Shown: positions 54,316 through 63,905, numbered from the stretch's first letter. The stretch is DNA of 64,000 bases from Vibrio sp. VB16 (GCF_015594925.2 NZ_CP087591.1:1488001-1552000), one strand, 5' to 3'. Made by a program: numbers and translations. The notes: generated by a model from the letters alone, not told the origin.

Positions 54316-55851
54316 TTAGTCTTTACGGAACATTTCAAGCATACGTCTGGTAACAGTAAAGCCACCAAAAATGTTTATGCTTGCAATTAATACTGCGATA
54401 AAAGAAAGCACTGACACTGCCGTGTTTCCTTGACCAATTTGGAGTAACGCACCCACCACGATAATCCCTGAGATAGCATTTGTTACCGACATCAATGGAG
54501 TGTGTAATGCATGTGACACGTTCCAGACGACGTAGTAACCCACCACGCAGGCCAGTACAAATACCGTAAAATGAGCGAGAAATGCAGCAGGAGCAACACT
54601 AGCTACCCATGCAAAAGCACCAACAGCAACGGCTAGACCAGCAATTTTCTTCACTGGAGAAGCAGGTTCTTCAACCTTAGCTGTGGGTTTGACTGGCTGC
54701 TCAACTTTAACCTGTGGTTGCGCAGAAACTTGAATAGGTGGTGCTGGCCACGTTACTTCACCGGCTTTAACCACAGTAACACCTCGAAGAACGACATCTT
54801 CAAAGTCTATATCAATATTTCCGTCTTTCTCTTTACATAAAAGTTTGATTAAGTTGACTAAGTTTGTACCGTAAAGCTGTGATGATTGAGTCGGTAAACG
54901 ACCAACCATATCGGTATAACCGACAATCTTCACGCCATTGGCTGTCGTAATGACTTTATCTGCAACCGTGTATTCACAGTTACCGCCGTTAGCCGCCGCA
55001 AGGTCAACGATAACGCTGCCCGCTTGCATACTATCGACCATCTCTTTGGTAATTAACTTCGGAGCTGGACGTCCTGGTATAAGTGCCGTCGTAATTATAA
55101 TGTCGACATCTTTCGCTTGCGCTGCATAAAGCTCTTCCGCTTTTTTGTTAAACGCTTCAGACATCTCTTTCGCATAGCCGTCACCAGCACCGGAATCTTC
55201 CTCGAAATCAACTTCAAGGAATTCAGCGCCCATCGACTGTACTTGCTCTTTTACCTCAGGGCGAACATCAAATGCTCTTACAATCGCGCCTAAGCTACCT
55301 GCTGCACCGATAGCCGCAAGTCCGGCCACACCAGCACCAGCAACAAGAACTTTAGCCGGCGGAACTTTACCCGCTGCGGTTATTTGACCTGTAAAGAAGC
55401 GGCCAAATTCATGAGCCGCTTCAACAACCGCTCTGTATCCCGCGATGTTAGCCATAGAGCTGAGTGCATCTAACGCTTGAGCACGTGAAATACGAGGCAC
55501 CGCATCCATCGCCATAACGTTGATGTTTTTGCTTGATAGCTTCTCCATTAACTCAGCGTTTTGCGCTGGCCAAATAAAGCTAATTAGGCTTGCACCTTCT
55601 TTAAGCAATTCTATTTCATTGTCCGACGGCGCATTGACTTTCAAGATGAGATCTAAATTCCAAATCTCTTCTTTAGTCGTCACTGTTGCTCCCGCATTTT
55701 GAAAGGACATGTTATCGAAGCTAGCTAAAGCTCCAGCGTCAGATTCTACCGAGACATCGAATCCCAGCTTGATTAGCTGTTCAACTGTCTTTGGCGTTGC
55801 AGCGACGCGTGTTTCACCTGCAAGTATTTCTCTAGGTACACCAATTTGCAT
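54316..55851 (-). CDS. pntA: NAD(P) transhydrogenase subunit alpha
   Basis: 511-residue subunit with the NAD(H)-binding domain I (alanine-dehydrogenase-like: [50 protein letters not shown] with the Rossmann glycines; [20 protein letters not shown]) and a C-terminal set of four helices. The Pro/Val-rich linker (about 375-400) is usual. It heads the pntAB operon. A gap of about 300 bases separates it from the HlyU-family gene upstream. Confidence 0.96.
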   Translation of the reverse strand: MQIGVPREILAGETRVAATPKTVEQLIKLGFDVSVESDAGALASFDNMSFQNAGATVTTKEEIWNLDLILKVNAPSDNEIELLKEGASLISFIWPAQNAELMEKLSSKNINVMAMDAVPRISRAQALDALSSMANIAGYRAVVEAAHEFGRFFTGQITAAGKVPPAKVLVAGAGVAGLAAIGAAGSLGAIVRAFDVRPEVKEQVQSMGAEFLEVDFEEDSGAGDGYAKEMSEAFNKKAEELYAAQAKDVDIIITTALIPGRPAPKLITKEMVDSMQAGSVIVDLAAANGGNCEYTVADKVITTANGVKIVGYTDMVGRLPTQSSQLYGTNLVNLIKLLCKEKDGNIDIDFEDVVLRGVTVVKAGEVTWPAPPIQVSAQPQVKVEQPVKPTAKVEEPASPVKKIAGLAVAVGAFAWVASVAPAAFLAHFTVFVLACVVGYYVVWNVSHALHTPLMSVTNAISGIIVVGALLQIGQGNTAVSVLSFIAVLIASINIFGGFTVTRRMLEMFRKD

Positions 55852-56158
55852 AGTTATTCCCTACTATTGGCACAATTAATAAAGTGTTTTTATGAACGAT
55901 GTTTGAAATCTAAAGTATTTTTTGCCAGAAATACATGTCTATATGACTAATCCGACCTCATTTGTAGGAAAATCATGCAGAACTGGCCGTATTGAATATC
56001 TAAATGATATCGAGGGCCTTTTATGTAAGCAAAATCGAATCAAAAACTAAAAGAGCCATTAGCATATACGCTAATGCCCCTTTCAAAAATGATGGAAATC
56101 AAGTTGTTTACTTTAACTAATTCAACTGCGTAGCATGGCTCACATCTCAGGCGCTTAA
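55852..56158. other. Intergenic region upstream of pntA
   Basis: About 307 bases. It holds the control region of pntA and, at 56050-56083, the terminator hairpin of the HlyU-family gene. No gene seen. Confidence 0.5.
56050..56083 (-). terminator. Terminator of the HlyU-family gene
   Basis: CATTAGC (56057-56063) pairs with GCTAATG (56070-56076), extended imperfectly by AAAGAGC / GCCCCTTT. On the minus strand it ends CTCTTTTAGTTTTT. Confidence 0.7.
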
Positions 56159-56437
56159 TTAGAAGATATCGCCTCTCATCTGGTCGATAAACATTTTGGC
56201 TTTGCTTAACATAAGGCTATTCGCATCTTGCTCGGAACCGACAACATCAGAACGAATGAAGGTATGCTCTTTAAGTTCTCCATCTATCTCTTTCGTAATT
56301 CGTCCTGCTATTCTGTACTGTCCGGATTCGGACTTTGCTTCTTGGTAAATGAGAAAGCCATCATATTCTACTGGTTCAACTTGTTTTGCTTCGGCGTCTT
56401 TATTGCTCGAACCAAACAGTTTAGAAAAAAATCCCAC
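56159..56437 (-). CDS. HlyU-family small protein
   Basis: 92-residue soluble protein beginning MGFFSKLFGSS, then PVEYDGFLIYQEAKSESGQYRIAGRITKEIDGELKEHTFIRSD, the pattern of the PF10115 family labelled HlyU. This is distinct from the winged-helix haemolysin regulator HlyU, and no DNA-binding motif is seen. Its role is unknown. It is followed (in transcription) by a terminator and preceded by the ComFB-family gene 36 bases upstream, so the two may share a transcript. Confidence 0.75.
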   Translation of the reverse strand: MGFFSKLFGSSNKDAEAKQVEPVEYDGFLIYQEAKSESGQYRIAGRITKEIDGELKEHTFIRSDVVGSEQDANSLMLSKAKMFIDQMRGDIF

Positions 56438-56473
56438 AATTACTCCTAAATATATTGCGTTACTTAAAAGGTT

Positions 56474-56842
56474 TTATTGTTTCGACACGATAGGTACTTC
56501 AAACCATTCTAATTCACGATTGTCGTTGTCTACTTTACCTTTAGCTGAGTATTCAGATACATCTTCATCTTCACGAATTACGCGACGATCATCTTTAATC
56601 AAACCCTCTGCTGCAGTGACAGCGACTTCAGCTTGTTGCCTGAACACAAGTAAACGTGTTTCGGCTAAACGAGATAAGAAATCAATATCATGGCGGATGT
56701 ATACGGGTCTTAACTGGTTCAGAGCTAAACACGCTAAATCTGCTAACTGTTCATTATTATACTTATCCGTATATTCGTCGTTAGCGAGTACCGCTCCCAC
56801 TAGTGTTTCCATGTAATTATGCACATCGACACTTATTTGCAT
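56474..56842 (-). CDS. ComFB-family protein
   Basis: 122-residue cytosolic protein. The segment VHNYMETLVGAVL ... LADLACLALNQLRPVYIRHDIDFLSRL carries the ComFB hallmark (conserved Cys, ALNxLxPxY, D). Some ComFB proteins have been reported to bind cyclic dinucleotides; here it lies next to a diguanylate cyclase gene on the opposite strand, which fits but does not prove that. ATG at 56842 has GGAG seven bases upstream; the longer frame to 56911 lacks support. Confidence 0.8.
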   Translation of the reverse strand: MQISVDVHNYMETLVGAVLANDEYTDKYNNEQLADLACLALNQLRPVYIRHDIDFLSRLAETRLLVFRQQAEVAVTAAEGLIKDDRRVIREDEDVSEYSAKGKVDNDNRELEWFEVPIVSKQ

Positions 56843-57067
56843 ATTTTTACTCCAAGTTCCTAATTTAAGAGGATACTTATTTAAACTAGCACTATAGCCA
56901 GTTAACCTCAAGGTACAGACATTCAGCGGTTAGAAAAATGATGTACTCTGCTCATCTTAATCCTCAATACCGGAATTTATTCGATAAACTACTTTGATTT
57001 TCATGAATAAACAGTATGCTATCATCCTTAGTAACGATTCCTTTGCAATTCTAGCCACTTAGAGAAC

Positions 57068-58294
57068 ATGTCTTTCATACATTCAAATTTATTTAGACTC
57101 CTATTCCCTCTGATTTTAACTGTCATCATTTTCATTGGAATAAATAATGTCACCTTGTTGGTGCAAACAAATATACCCTTCGCCAGTCAACTGCCTTACT
57201 TTTTATTTGCAATCTGTATCCTACTTTGTCAAAGCTTTAATCAAGGTAGAATTGGTATGGTCGCAATAGCAATGGCTGCTGCGTACTGGGTTATTCAAAC
57301 TAGGCTTCAAAGTTCTCTGTCTACAGGAACGACCCAAATAGAGTTTCTGATTTTGGCGTTCACTTTTCCTACGGCGTGCATCACCGTTTACCTTTTTCCT
57401 GAGAAACGTTTTTTCACTTTGTCCAGCGCACTCTATATCGCAATAGTAGCGATACTGTTTGGTTGGTCAGTGTTAACGGTTCAATTTGTCGAAAGCAATG
57501 GGCTAAATCAAACTTGGCAGAACATACTGTTTGTTATTCCTGAAATTTCACTACTACCCCTTATCATTATTCTTTATAGCCTTCTTTTGGTGGGTCTGTT
57601 TGCCATCATGGTACTGAGATACAATCGACCAATTGATGTTGCGGTATACTCAAGTCTTTGTATTTCGACGTTAACCTTTATCTTTTTCCAATATCCCTTT
57701 ATCTCCAGCATTCTGTTTTCGTTAGGGGGAGTATTACTCACGCTCGGGGTTATTAGCACCAGTCACGAGCTTGCATACATAGATCAGCTCACAAACATTC
57801 CCGGCCGAAGAGCCTTAGACACAGAGCTTAAACATCTTGGTAAGAAATATACTATTGCAATGTTGGATGTAGACCACTTCAAAAAATTTAATGATACCTA
57901 CGGCCACGATACGGGCGACGACGTGCTGAAGCTTGTCGCATCATTGATGGCTAATACCAATGGTAAAGCGAAGGTATATCGTTATGGTGGCGAAGAATTC
58001 ACCGTATTGTTCAAAAATAAATACCAGGATGAAACAATCGATCATTTAGAAGAGCTTCGCGAAAGAATTGCCGATTACGAGATGATATTACGTAACCTTG
58101 ATGACAGACCAAAAAATGACAAAAACGGCGTGACGAAAAGATCAAACTCACCTCGTTCAGGGGCGGTTAGCGTTACTATTAGTATAGGTGTTGCCGACAG
58201 TTTCGACACCCGCAACCCCAAGTCTGTGCTTAAAGCCGCGGATGAAGCCTTGTACAGAGCAAAAGAAGGTGGCCGGAATCGAGTATCGAATTAG
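57068..58294 (+). CDS. Membrane diguanylate cyclase
   Basis: 408 residues. Seven or so N-terminal helices (10-235) then a GGDEF domain: LTNIPGRRALD, MLDVDHFKKFNDTYGHDTGDDVL, RYGGEEFTV (GGEEF at 307-311), and the C-terminal SIGVAD and ADEALYRAKEGGRNRV. Catalytic residues are complete; the I-site is absent (NGKA instead of RxxD). A polar insert of about 20 residues precedes the SIGVAD strand. It converges on the barrel gene with four bases between. Confidence 0.9.
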   Translation: MSFIHSNLFRLLFPLILTVIIFIGINNVTLLVQTNIPFASQLPYFLFAICILLCQSFNQGRIGMVAIAMAAAYWVIQTRLQSSLSTGTTQIEFLILAFTFPTACITVYLFPEKRFFTLSSALYIAIVAILFGWSVLTVQFVESNGLNQTWQNILFVIPEISLLPLIIILYSLLLVGLFAIMVLRYNRPIDVAVYSSLCISTLTFIFFQYPFISSILFSLGGVLLTLGVISTSHELAYIDQLTNIPGRRALDTELKHLGKKYTIAMLDVDHFKKFNDTYGHDTGDDVLKLVASLMANTNGKAKVYRYGGEEFTVLFKNKYQDETIDHLEELRERIADYEMILRNLDDRPKNDKNGVTKRSNSPRSGAVSVTISIGVADSFDTRNPKSVLKAADEALYRAKEGGRNRVSN

Positions 58295-58298
58295 CGGC

Positions 58299-59279
58299 TC
58301 AATCTTGGTTGAAATACAACACGATACTCCCTCCCTTAAGCGCGCTACCATAGTTTAGACTCAAGCCGATACCTACGTTGTCGATTAGAGTTGTCTCAAA
58401 GGGGGGTGTAATAAGCCACCCTCCCATAACTTCATAATAATAACTGGTTCCTAACGGTTCCGTAGAATCGCCATTCAAATCGACGCGTTTGAAACTGGCG
58501 AAAATAGATTGAACCATTCCACTCCATTCGGAAAAATCGTGATATATCTCCACTTGATTTATCCAACGGGCATTCTCGGGTTTACCAATATCACCGTTAT
58601 TCGCTTCTCCCCACCCTCGGCCAGATGCGTAATTAAGCCTTGAAGATAACTGCCAGTTACCCCAATCAACCTCTTTCCTATAGCCTATTTTAAAAGACGG
58701 TTCTAATAAGAATGCCCACGCGTCCGTGTTATAGGCAACGCCATCTAAGCTGTTACTATAAGCACGGGAAATATTATTGTTGTAATCATAAGAGTTGGTG
58801 TAGTATAGCAAATGCCCGCCTATCCCGTACCTGAGAAACCAGTTTTCCGTCAACTGATCATGATAGTTGTATCCAACATACCCTCCATAAACCTTCTCTT
58901 TAAACGTATCACTCTTCGCGGAAGGAAAAATGGTCGAAAAATCCACCTCCTGCTCAACCTTTAGAAACGACAGTTTGAAATTGACACTGTGATAATCATT
59001 TTCGCTACTTTCCCAACTTTTTCCAAAAGGTACTGTCAATACGCTAATTCTTTGTCGCAAATCTATCGAGTCCGCACTGCCAATATCTTCATTGTCGAGG
59101 TTAAGTATGTTGTTGGGGTTAAAGTCACTAATTCCAAAAGTGAATGCGTCGCTGTCCGTAAGCACTACCGATGCTGCGAATGTATGCTCCAAGTTGCGTT
59201 GCAGGGCATTTGCCCAACTATAACTACTTAGACACGCACATAAATTTACACAAATTATGATCGATTTAAATGTACTCAT
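58299..59279 (-). CDS. Predicted outer-membrane beta-barrel protein (solitary autotransporter-type)
   Basis: 326 residues with a signal peptide (SIIICVNLCACLSSYSWA) and a strand-rich body alternating hydrophobic and polar residues, many Tyr/Trp/Gly, and a C-terminal strand (GSIVLYFNQD). It resembles, from memory, the solitary outer-membrane autotransporter beta-barrel family of Vibrio, which has no passenger. No passenger or secreted partner is adjacent. Function unknown. Confidence 0.6.
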   Translation of the reverse strand: MSTFKSIIICVNLCACLSSYSWANALQRNLEHTFAASVVLTDSDAFTFGISDFNPNNILNLDNEDIGSADSIDLRQRISVLTVPFGKSWESSENDYHSVNFKLSFLKVEQEVDFSTIFPSAKSDTFKEKVYGGYVGYNYHDQLTENWFLRYGIGGHLLYYTNSYDYNNNISRAYSNSLDGVAYNTDAWAFLLEPSFKIGYRKEVDWGNWQLSSRLNYASGRGWGEANNGDIGKPENARWINQVEIYHDFSEWSGMVQSIFASFKRVDLNGDSTEPLGTSYYYEVMGGWLITPPFETTLIDNVGIGLSLNYGSALKGGSIVLYFNQD

Positions 59280-59347
59280 CTGTTAAAACTATGCTCCTTA
59301 TAGTCTCAAATAATTCTAAAAATACTCGTAATTCGAAGGATAAAGTA

Positions 59348-59794
59348 ATGATATATAAAATCGTTCTCATTTTAGTCATCGGTCTAGGCGCATTTATGTT
59401 CTACAAGAACAACGCAACGCCGGCCTACTTGGGACTAAAGAATAATCAATTAGCTCCAATGCCATCATCTCCAAATGCGGTGTCAAGTCAAACAGATATA
59501 GAAGAAAAGAAAGTCAACCCTCTTTCATTTACTAGTATTGATGACGCAAAGAAAAATGTAAAACGCGTTTTCGCTCAACTGCCTAATAACAGTGTTGAAG
59601 TAGAAAATGATAACTACATGCACGTCATATTTACGACTGAAACGATGAGGTTTCACGACGACGTAGAACTTTTCTTCGACCTAGAACACCAGATCATCCA
59701 TTATCGTTCACAGTCACGGGTTGGATATAGCGACCGTGGTCTTAATAAAACACGATACGAACAATTTTCGGAACTCTATAATGATTTGAATTAG
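59348..59794 (+). CDS. DUF1499-family membrane-anchored protein
   Basis: 148 residues with one N-terminal helix (IYKIVLILVIGLGAFMFY) and a periplasmic-type domain: FTSIDDAKKNVKRVFAQL, TTETMRFHDDVELFFD, IIHYRSQSRVGYSDRGLNKTRYEQF. The R-F-x-D-D-x-E and RSxSRxGxxDxGxNxxR pattern is the DUF1499 signature. ATG at 59348 with AAGGA about seven bases upstream; the upstream extension to 59270 is rejected. Function unknown. Confidence 0.82.
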   Translation: MIYKIVLILVIGLGAFMFYKNNATPAYLGLKNNQLAPMPSSPNAVSSQTDIEEKKVNPLSFTSIDDAKKNVKRVFAQLPNNSVEVENDNYMHVIFTTETMRFHDDVELFFDLEHQIIHYRSQSRVGYSDRGLNKTRYEQFSELYNDLN

Positions 59795-59999
59795 TTCAAT
59801 TAAACACCAATAGGCGATTAAAAAGCATACAGATCACAACTTGTAAATATTCACAACCTTTTAACTGGAAGAGTAAAAAAGGTTAATGTACGGTTAATTA
59901 TCTGATGTGTTTTTACATCGGATAGTTAAATGCTAAAACTGGTTTATTGCATTTAACTCATTGTTTTGCATCAAACCGAAATTTACGTAGAGTTTAATT

Positions 60000-60212
60000 A
60001 TGAGTGAAAAAGTCAATGGCACGGTAAAGTGGTTCAACCAAGATAAAGGATTTGGATTCATCACACCTGAGAACGGTGGTAAAGATGTGTTCGTTCATTT
60101 TTCATCTATCAGTGGAACTGGTCGCAGAAACCTTGAAGATGGCCAACGAGTGTCGTTTGTCATCACTGACGGTCAGAAGGGCCCGCAGGCTGAAGACGTC
60201 AGCGAGATCTAA
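60000..60212 (+). CDS. CspA-family cold-shock protein
   Basis: 70-residue single OB-fold RNA/ssDNA chaperone. RNP1 KGFGFITP and RNP2 VFVHFSSI are intact, with the start [15 protein letters not shown]. The gap of 205 bases after the DUF1499 gene would accommodate the long structured 5' leader usual for cold-induced csp genes. A terminator follows. Whether it is cold-induced cannot be read directly. Confidence 0.93.
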   Translation: MSEKVNGTVKWFNQDKGFGFITPENGGKDVFVHFSSISGTGRRNLEDGQRVSFVITDGQKGPQAEDVSEI

Positions 60213-60249
60213 ACCGTTATTCAGACCACTAATGGTATAAACAAACGTT

Positions 60250-60274
60250 AAGCCGCCTTTAGGTGGCTTTTTTG
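60250..60274 (+). terminator. Intrinsic terminator of the cold-shock gene
   Basis: AAGCCGCC (60250-60257) pairs with GGTGGCTT (60262-60269) with one wobble and a four-base loop, then a T run. Confidence 0.9.
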
Positions 60275-60416
60275 TTTAATTTACCATCGATTACTGTTAC
60301 AGCGTCACCTCAACGCTCGTCACGCCGCATTTTATTACCCTATTTCTACGGTATTGATTGACTTTCATGGGGTTCTTTTTAGCATGTGTATATTATTCCC
60401 TAATACTAAAGTTACT

Positions 60417-60878
60417 ATGTCTACAGAATCTACTATTTCTACTGAAGAACAAAACTCAGAACAAGCCAAAATCGATCTCGAATTGGTCTCTGCTGAACTT
60501 CGCAAAGTCATCGAGTTTGATCAAGTGCCAGAAGAGATGTTGAACATGGTCGTGTCGATCCATGAGGTATCTGAGGAAGCCGTAAGGGAATCTTGGGATA
60601 GCTTACCTACTAGCGCACAAAATGTTTTAGATAACTTTGAACAGTTTCATGCATTGATCTCAGTAAGCCAAGCATTTGCTGGTCTAAATTTTATGGAAGA
60701 ATATAAGACCTTAGAATTACCAAAGGATATGTCTGAACAAGAACAGGAAGACTACCGTACTCAGCTACTTGACCAAGTCCTTTATAATTGTGTTAAAGAT
60801 ATGGTTAAACAGATAAAGAAAGCGCGTCGTGACCCAATACTGAAACGTGATTTCATCGAAGTTTTTGAAAAGAAATAG
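60417..60878 (+). CDS. Hypothetical acidic protein (DUF3069-like)
   Basis: 153-residue helical acidic protein without signal or membrane segment. It may belong to the Vibrio DUF3069 family, recalled only loosely. Helical segments include LELVSAELRKVIEFDQVPEEMLNMVVSIH and a charged C terminus KKARRDPILKRDFIEVFEKK. The ATG at 60417 (MSTES) is the usual kind of start; ATG at 60384 is possible. No function can be given. Confidence 0.7.
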   Translation: MSTESTISTEEQNSEQAKIDLELVSAELRKVIEFDQVPEEMLNMVVSIHEVSEEAVRESWDSLPTSAQNVLDNFEQFHALISVSQAFAGLNFMEEYKTLELPKDMSEQEQEDYRTQLLDQVLYNCVKDMVKQIKKARRDPILKRDFIEVFEKK

Positions 60879-61054
60879 TCAGGCCGTATAAATGAGTCGT
60901 GTTTCTTATAAAAAGAACACTATTAATTAGATATATGGATAGCTAATTTTTGCTTATTTTTTTTGTGATATTACCAAGGGTTGGAGTTACATTAAAAAAA
61001 TGACTAATATGTGACCAAACGTTCGATTTAATTGACATAAATTAACTAAAATCG

Positions 61055-61084
61055 TTGACTACACTCGTTATTAGCCAGTAAAGT
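61055..61084 (+). promoter_or_regulatory. Weak promoter candidate for the RHH gene
   Basis: TTGACT (61055-61060) and TAAAGT (61079-61084) with 18-base spacing, 35 bases before the GTG start. A second TTGACA at 61032-61037 lacks a matching -10. Confidence 0.3.
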
Positions 61085-61119
61085 CATATGCGTTGTATAT
61101 ACGGATTTAAGGTAAGATT

Positions 61120-61296
61120 GTGACTTCAAAAAACAAAAAAGAGTCCAATAAAAAAGATAGCCAATTGATTATACGTATTAACGGTGAGCAGAGAGATAAA
61201 TTTGTCTCAATGTGTGAGGATATGGATACCTCCGCCGCAAGAGAAATCAGACGATTTATCAAAGAGTTCTTAACAGAAAATAAAGACGAAGACTAA
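61120..61296 (+). CDS. Small ribbon-helix-helix protein
   Basis: 58-residue protein, GTG at 61120 with AAGG seven bases upstream, TAA at 61294-61296. A basic N terminus (TSKNKKESNKKDSQ) precedes a short strand LIIRINGEQRDKFVSMCEDM and a helix pair DTSAAREIRRFIKEFL, the ribbon-helix-helix (MetJ/Arc, CopG-like) layout. Such proteins are DNA-binding repressors or antitoxins; no toxin gene is adjacent. A strong bidirectional terminator follows. Confidence 0.72.
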   Translation: MTSKNKKESNKKDSQLIIRINGEQRDKFVSMCEDMDTSAAREIRRFIKEFLTENKDED

Positions 61297-61310
61297 TGAC
61301 ATGAATTTTA

Positions 61311-61336
61311 AAGCCAGTACATTGTACTGGCTTTTT
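61311..61336. terminator. Bidirectional intrinsic terminator
   Basis: AAGCCAGTAC (61311-61320) and GTACTGGCTT (61324-61333) form a 10-bp stem with a three-base loop and flanking A/T runs, between the RHH gene and the end of the SgrR-family gene. Confidence 0.9.
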
Positions 61337-63071
61337 AGTATGCGTTTTCTGGTTTTACCCAAACCCCACTAAAGTCGAACCATCCAAGTGCATTACATGT
61401 CGCATTTTGCAGGGCGCCACAATGTTCTTTATTCACACCTAACCAACAATGAAATAGTGGCACAATTTGATTTGATTCAACTAACTCCTTACCCAATTTC
61501 CTTGCAGGGAACTGAGCGCTCTTATCTTGTCGCCATTCTTCCACCAGAGAACACCATTGCTCAAACTGCCCTTCACTACTCATATCACTTATATTGCTAT
61601 AGTTCATTAACCAACCGGCCAACGCATCATCTCTATCCGTACCAATCCCCATTGGTTTTAACCAGAGGTCTACGTTACTCACGTCTTCTAGATAGTGATG
61701 GTACTTTTTAAATACCACTGTAATTCCATCCTTACTGAGCAGTTTCGCTATAGCCTTTGCTAATGACGGGAATATAGGATGTTGCGAATGATAAGCCACC
61801 GTCACACTTTGTTTAGAGGGTGGCAATACTTTATCGCCACCGAGTGCTGAATGTTGCCAACCAGGCTTTAATCCGTAAGCGGGCAGCAAACCGAGATCTA
61901 GAATGGTCTCTTCGGGCAATAGGCGGAAGAGATTAAATGCATTTAACGTGGAGCAGAAATATTTGGCCCAGTTATCCTCTTTCGCTAACCCACGTTTACG
62001 GTTCAATAATAAGTAGGTACAGCCAGGGTCCAGCTTCACTTCATCGTCGCTCGATGATTTCGCTTTTATTGGGTTACTTAAACTCGGAACGACCATACTT
62101 GAATACACTTGGTCTATGACCCAAACTTCGACAACATCAACTAACGGCCTATAACCAAAATAATTATCAAATGCCTCAAGCACCAAACGTTTCTCATCAT
62201 TTAGTTTTACCTTATAAGGTCCGGTACCTATCGGTAGGAGATCAAAGCCTTCCGACATCCATTCTGCAGGCGGCATTATCTTTGCGTTTGACTCTGCTAG
62301 CAATAAAGGAAAATGCCAGTCAGGCGCCGATAAGCGGATAGTTATGACCCATGGTTTTGGCGAAAACACGTCAATAATATGGTCAAACAACACGTTAGGG
62401 AAAACGTCGCGGTTAGGTTTCTTATCTTTCTGATCCACATTACAAGACAAAGCAGCGACTGAATCAACGACATGACCGATTTGCAACAAATCGCCATTAT
62501 GAAAGCGCACACCAGGTCGGAGATAAAAACGCCAGTTTTTCCCATCATTTGATTCCCAAGTATGGGCAACGTCCGGTTGTAATTGGTCATTCTCGTCTAG
62601 TTTGGTTAAACCACTAAAAATCTGACGCATAATATTCTGTTCTGAGCGCCGATGAGGCTTGGTAGGGTTAAGCATGGACAGTTGGCGATAGTATGGTAAG
62701 CGAACATACTGCAGCCCTTTATTGTGGGTTACACCTAGATAATCTTCGATTACTTTTGCAAGCTTGCCAGCATCTTTGTTTAGAACAGTGAAGGCTTGTT
62801 CTATTCTTCCTTCTTCCAAATATTTTTTGGCTAGATTTTCGCTAACATCTTGTTGATTACGCTTGAAGATTATTCTAGAAAGATTCCCCCGCCCTGCCGC
62901 TGGATGCCATTCTATCCAGCCCTCGCCTGCCATTTTATTTAAGACAATTCGTGCGTTTCGTCGAGTACAGAATAAGATCGAGACTATTTCATCCAACTGT
63001 ATGGCACTATCTTGACCTTTGAAGTACTCAAATAGGGATTCAAACTGTGTTCTTAGTCTCGGGCTGCTCAT
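61335..63071 (-). CDS. SgrR-family transcriptional regulator
   Basis: 578-residue regulator with an N-terminal winged-helix DNA-binding domain (about 1-110: DEIVSILFCTRRNARIVLNKMAGEGWIEWHPAAGRGN) and a C-terminal periplasmic-binding-protein-like domain (about 160-570: VAHTWESNDGKNWRFYLRPGVRFHNGDLL, the peptide/Ni-binding SBP_bac_5 pattern). This is the SgrR layout, which in E. coli senses sugar-phosphate stress. No SgrS-like RNA was recognised next to it. A dyad at 63110-63138 lies in front of the gene. Confidence 0.88.
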   Translation of the reverse strand: MSSPRLRTQFESLFEYFKGQDSAIQLDEIVSILFCTRRNARIVLNKMAGEGWIEWHPAAGRGNLSRIIFKRNQQDVSENLAKKYLEEGRIEQAFTVLNKDAGKLAKVIEDYLGVTHNKGLQYVRLPYYRQLSMLNPTKPHRRSEQNIMRQIFSGLTKLDENDQLQPDVAHTWESNDGKNWRFYLRPGVRFHNGDLLQIGHVVDSVAALSCNVDQKDKKPNRDVFPNVLFDHIIDVFSPKPWVITIRLSAPDWHFPLLLAESNAKIMPPAEWMSEGFDLLPIGTGPYKVKLNDEKRLVLEAFDNYFGYRPLVDVVEVWVIDQVYSSMVVPSLSNPIKAKSSSDDEVKLDPGCTYLLLNRKRGLAKEDNWAKYFCSTLNAFNLFRLLPEETILDLGLLPAYGLKPGWQHSALGGDKVLPPSKQSVTVAYHSQHPIFPSLAKAIAKLLSKDGITVVFKKYHHYLEDVSNVDLWLKPMGIGTDRDDALAGWLMNYSNISDMSSEGQFEQWCSLVEEWRQDKSAQFPARKLGKELVESNQIVPLFHCWLGVNKEHCGALQNATCNALGWFDFSGVWVKPENAY

Positions 63072-63109
63072 AAAGAGGAAATCTCACTTATTGTTGTTCT
63101 TAATAAATA

Positions 63110-63138
63110 CTGTGGTAAATTTCCCTATTTTATCACAG
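63110..63138. promoter_or_regulatory. Dyad upstream of the SgrR-family gene
   Basis: CTGTGGTAAA (63110-63119) and TTTATCACAG (63129-63138) form an inverted repeat with one mismatch and a nine-base centre, 39 bases before the start codon. Possible operator for autoregulation, or a weak terminator of the upstream gene. Confidence 0.35.
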
Positions 63139-63156
63139 CCAAAAAACATAGGTAAA

Positions 63157-63390
63157 CTATTCCCATGTAATACCAATAGCTTGAGATACCGTTGTCAGTT
63201 GTAACTCATTGTCCAACTTAATAGACCATTTGCACTCTCCAGCATTGGCGAGTATTACATTTGCCCCTTTTCCGATAAGCTGGATAGCATCAATTTGTGC
63301 TTGCATGGTGACCATTTGGTCGCCGTTTACACGTACAACCAACTCATGTTGAGTTGCGATAATTTTTCCGCCAGAGAATTCAATCAACAT
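63157..63390 (-). CDS. Small hypothetical protein (DUF3389-like)
   Basis: 77-residue soluble, strand-rich protein. It recalls the Vibrio DUF3389 family (tentative). It overlaps the end of menI by 11 bases, so it is translated from the same mRNA. No motif suggests a function. Confidence 0.65.
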   Translation of the reverse strand: MLIEFSGGKIIATQHELVVRVNGDQMVTMQAQIDAIQLIGKGANVILANAGECKWSIKLDNELQLTTVSQAIGITWE

Positions 63391-63820
63391 TTTGGGCTCT
63401 CTTGTGTTTCATTACCGCTATCGTCAGTCTACTCGTGCAGACCAAACGATCTCGCTCATCAACAATATTGATTTGCCATACTTGAGTACTCGCGCCGATG
63501 TGAATCGGCTTGGCTTTGCCAATGACCATACCTTTGCGCATCGACCTTATATGGTTTGCATTTATATCTAAGCCAACGCAATAGTATTCGTCACTTACGC
63601 TAAAATTTGCGGCGACTGACCCCAGCGTTTCTGCCAACACTACCGAGGCTCCGCCATGCAACATACCCAGAGGTTGGTGGGTAAAATCGCAGACGGGCAT
63701 GGACGCACAAATACAATCTTCACCTATTTCAGTGTATTCGATTTGTAGATGTTCAATCAGTGTGTTCTTAGAACTCGCATTAAGCGTATCTAATGTGATC
63801 GCTTTCTTCCAAATGGACAT
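63380..63820 (-). CDS. menI: Hotdog-fold thioesterase, MenI/YdiI-type
   Basis: 146-residue hotdog thioesterase, cytosolic. The match to E. coli YdiI is strong: IWKKAITLDTLNASS at the start, PLGMLHGGASVVLAETLGSVAAN with the catalytic Glu, LDINANHIRSMRKG and STQVWQINIVDERDRLVCTSRLT. It likely hydrolyses 1,4-dihydroxy-2-naphthoyl-CoA in menaquinone synthesis, though the family is promiscuous. ATG at 63820 has AAGGA six bases upstream; the frame to 63874 is an extension without support. Confidence 0.9.
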   Translation of the reverse strand: MSIWKKAITLDTLNASSKNTLIEHLQIEYTEIGEDCICASMPVCDFTHQPLGMLHGGASVVLAETLGSVAANFSVSDEYYCVGLDINANHIRSMRKGMVIGKAKPIHIGASTQVWQINIVDERDRLVCTSRLTIAVMKHKRAQNVD

Positions 63821-63905
63821 TGAAGATCCTTTATTGGTAATTGAACCGCAGTGATAAGAGCTGCTATGATTCAATTAGATTAGCCATTGTATTAGGACGT
63901 TATAC

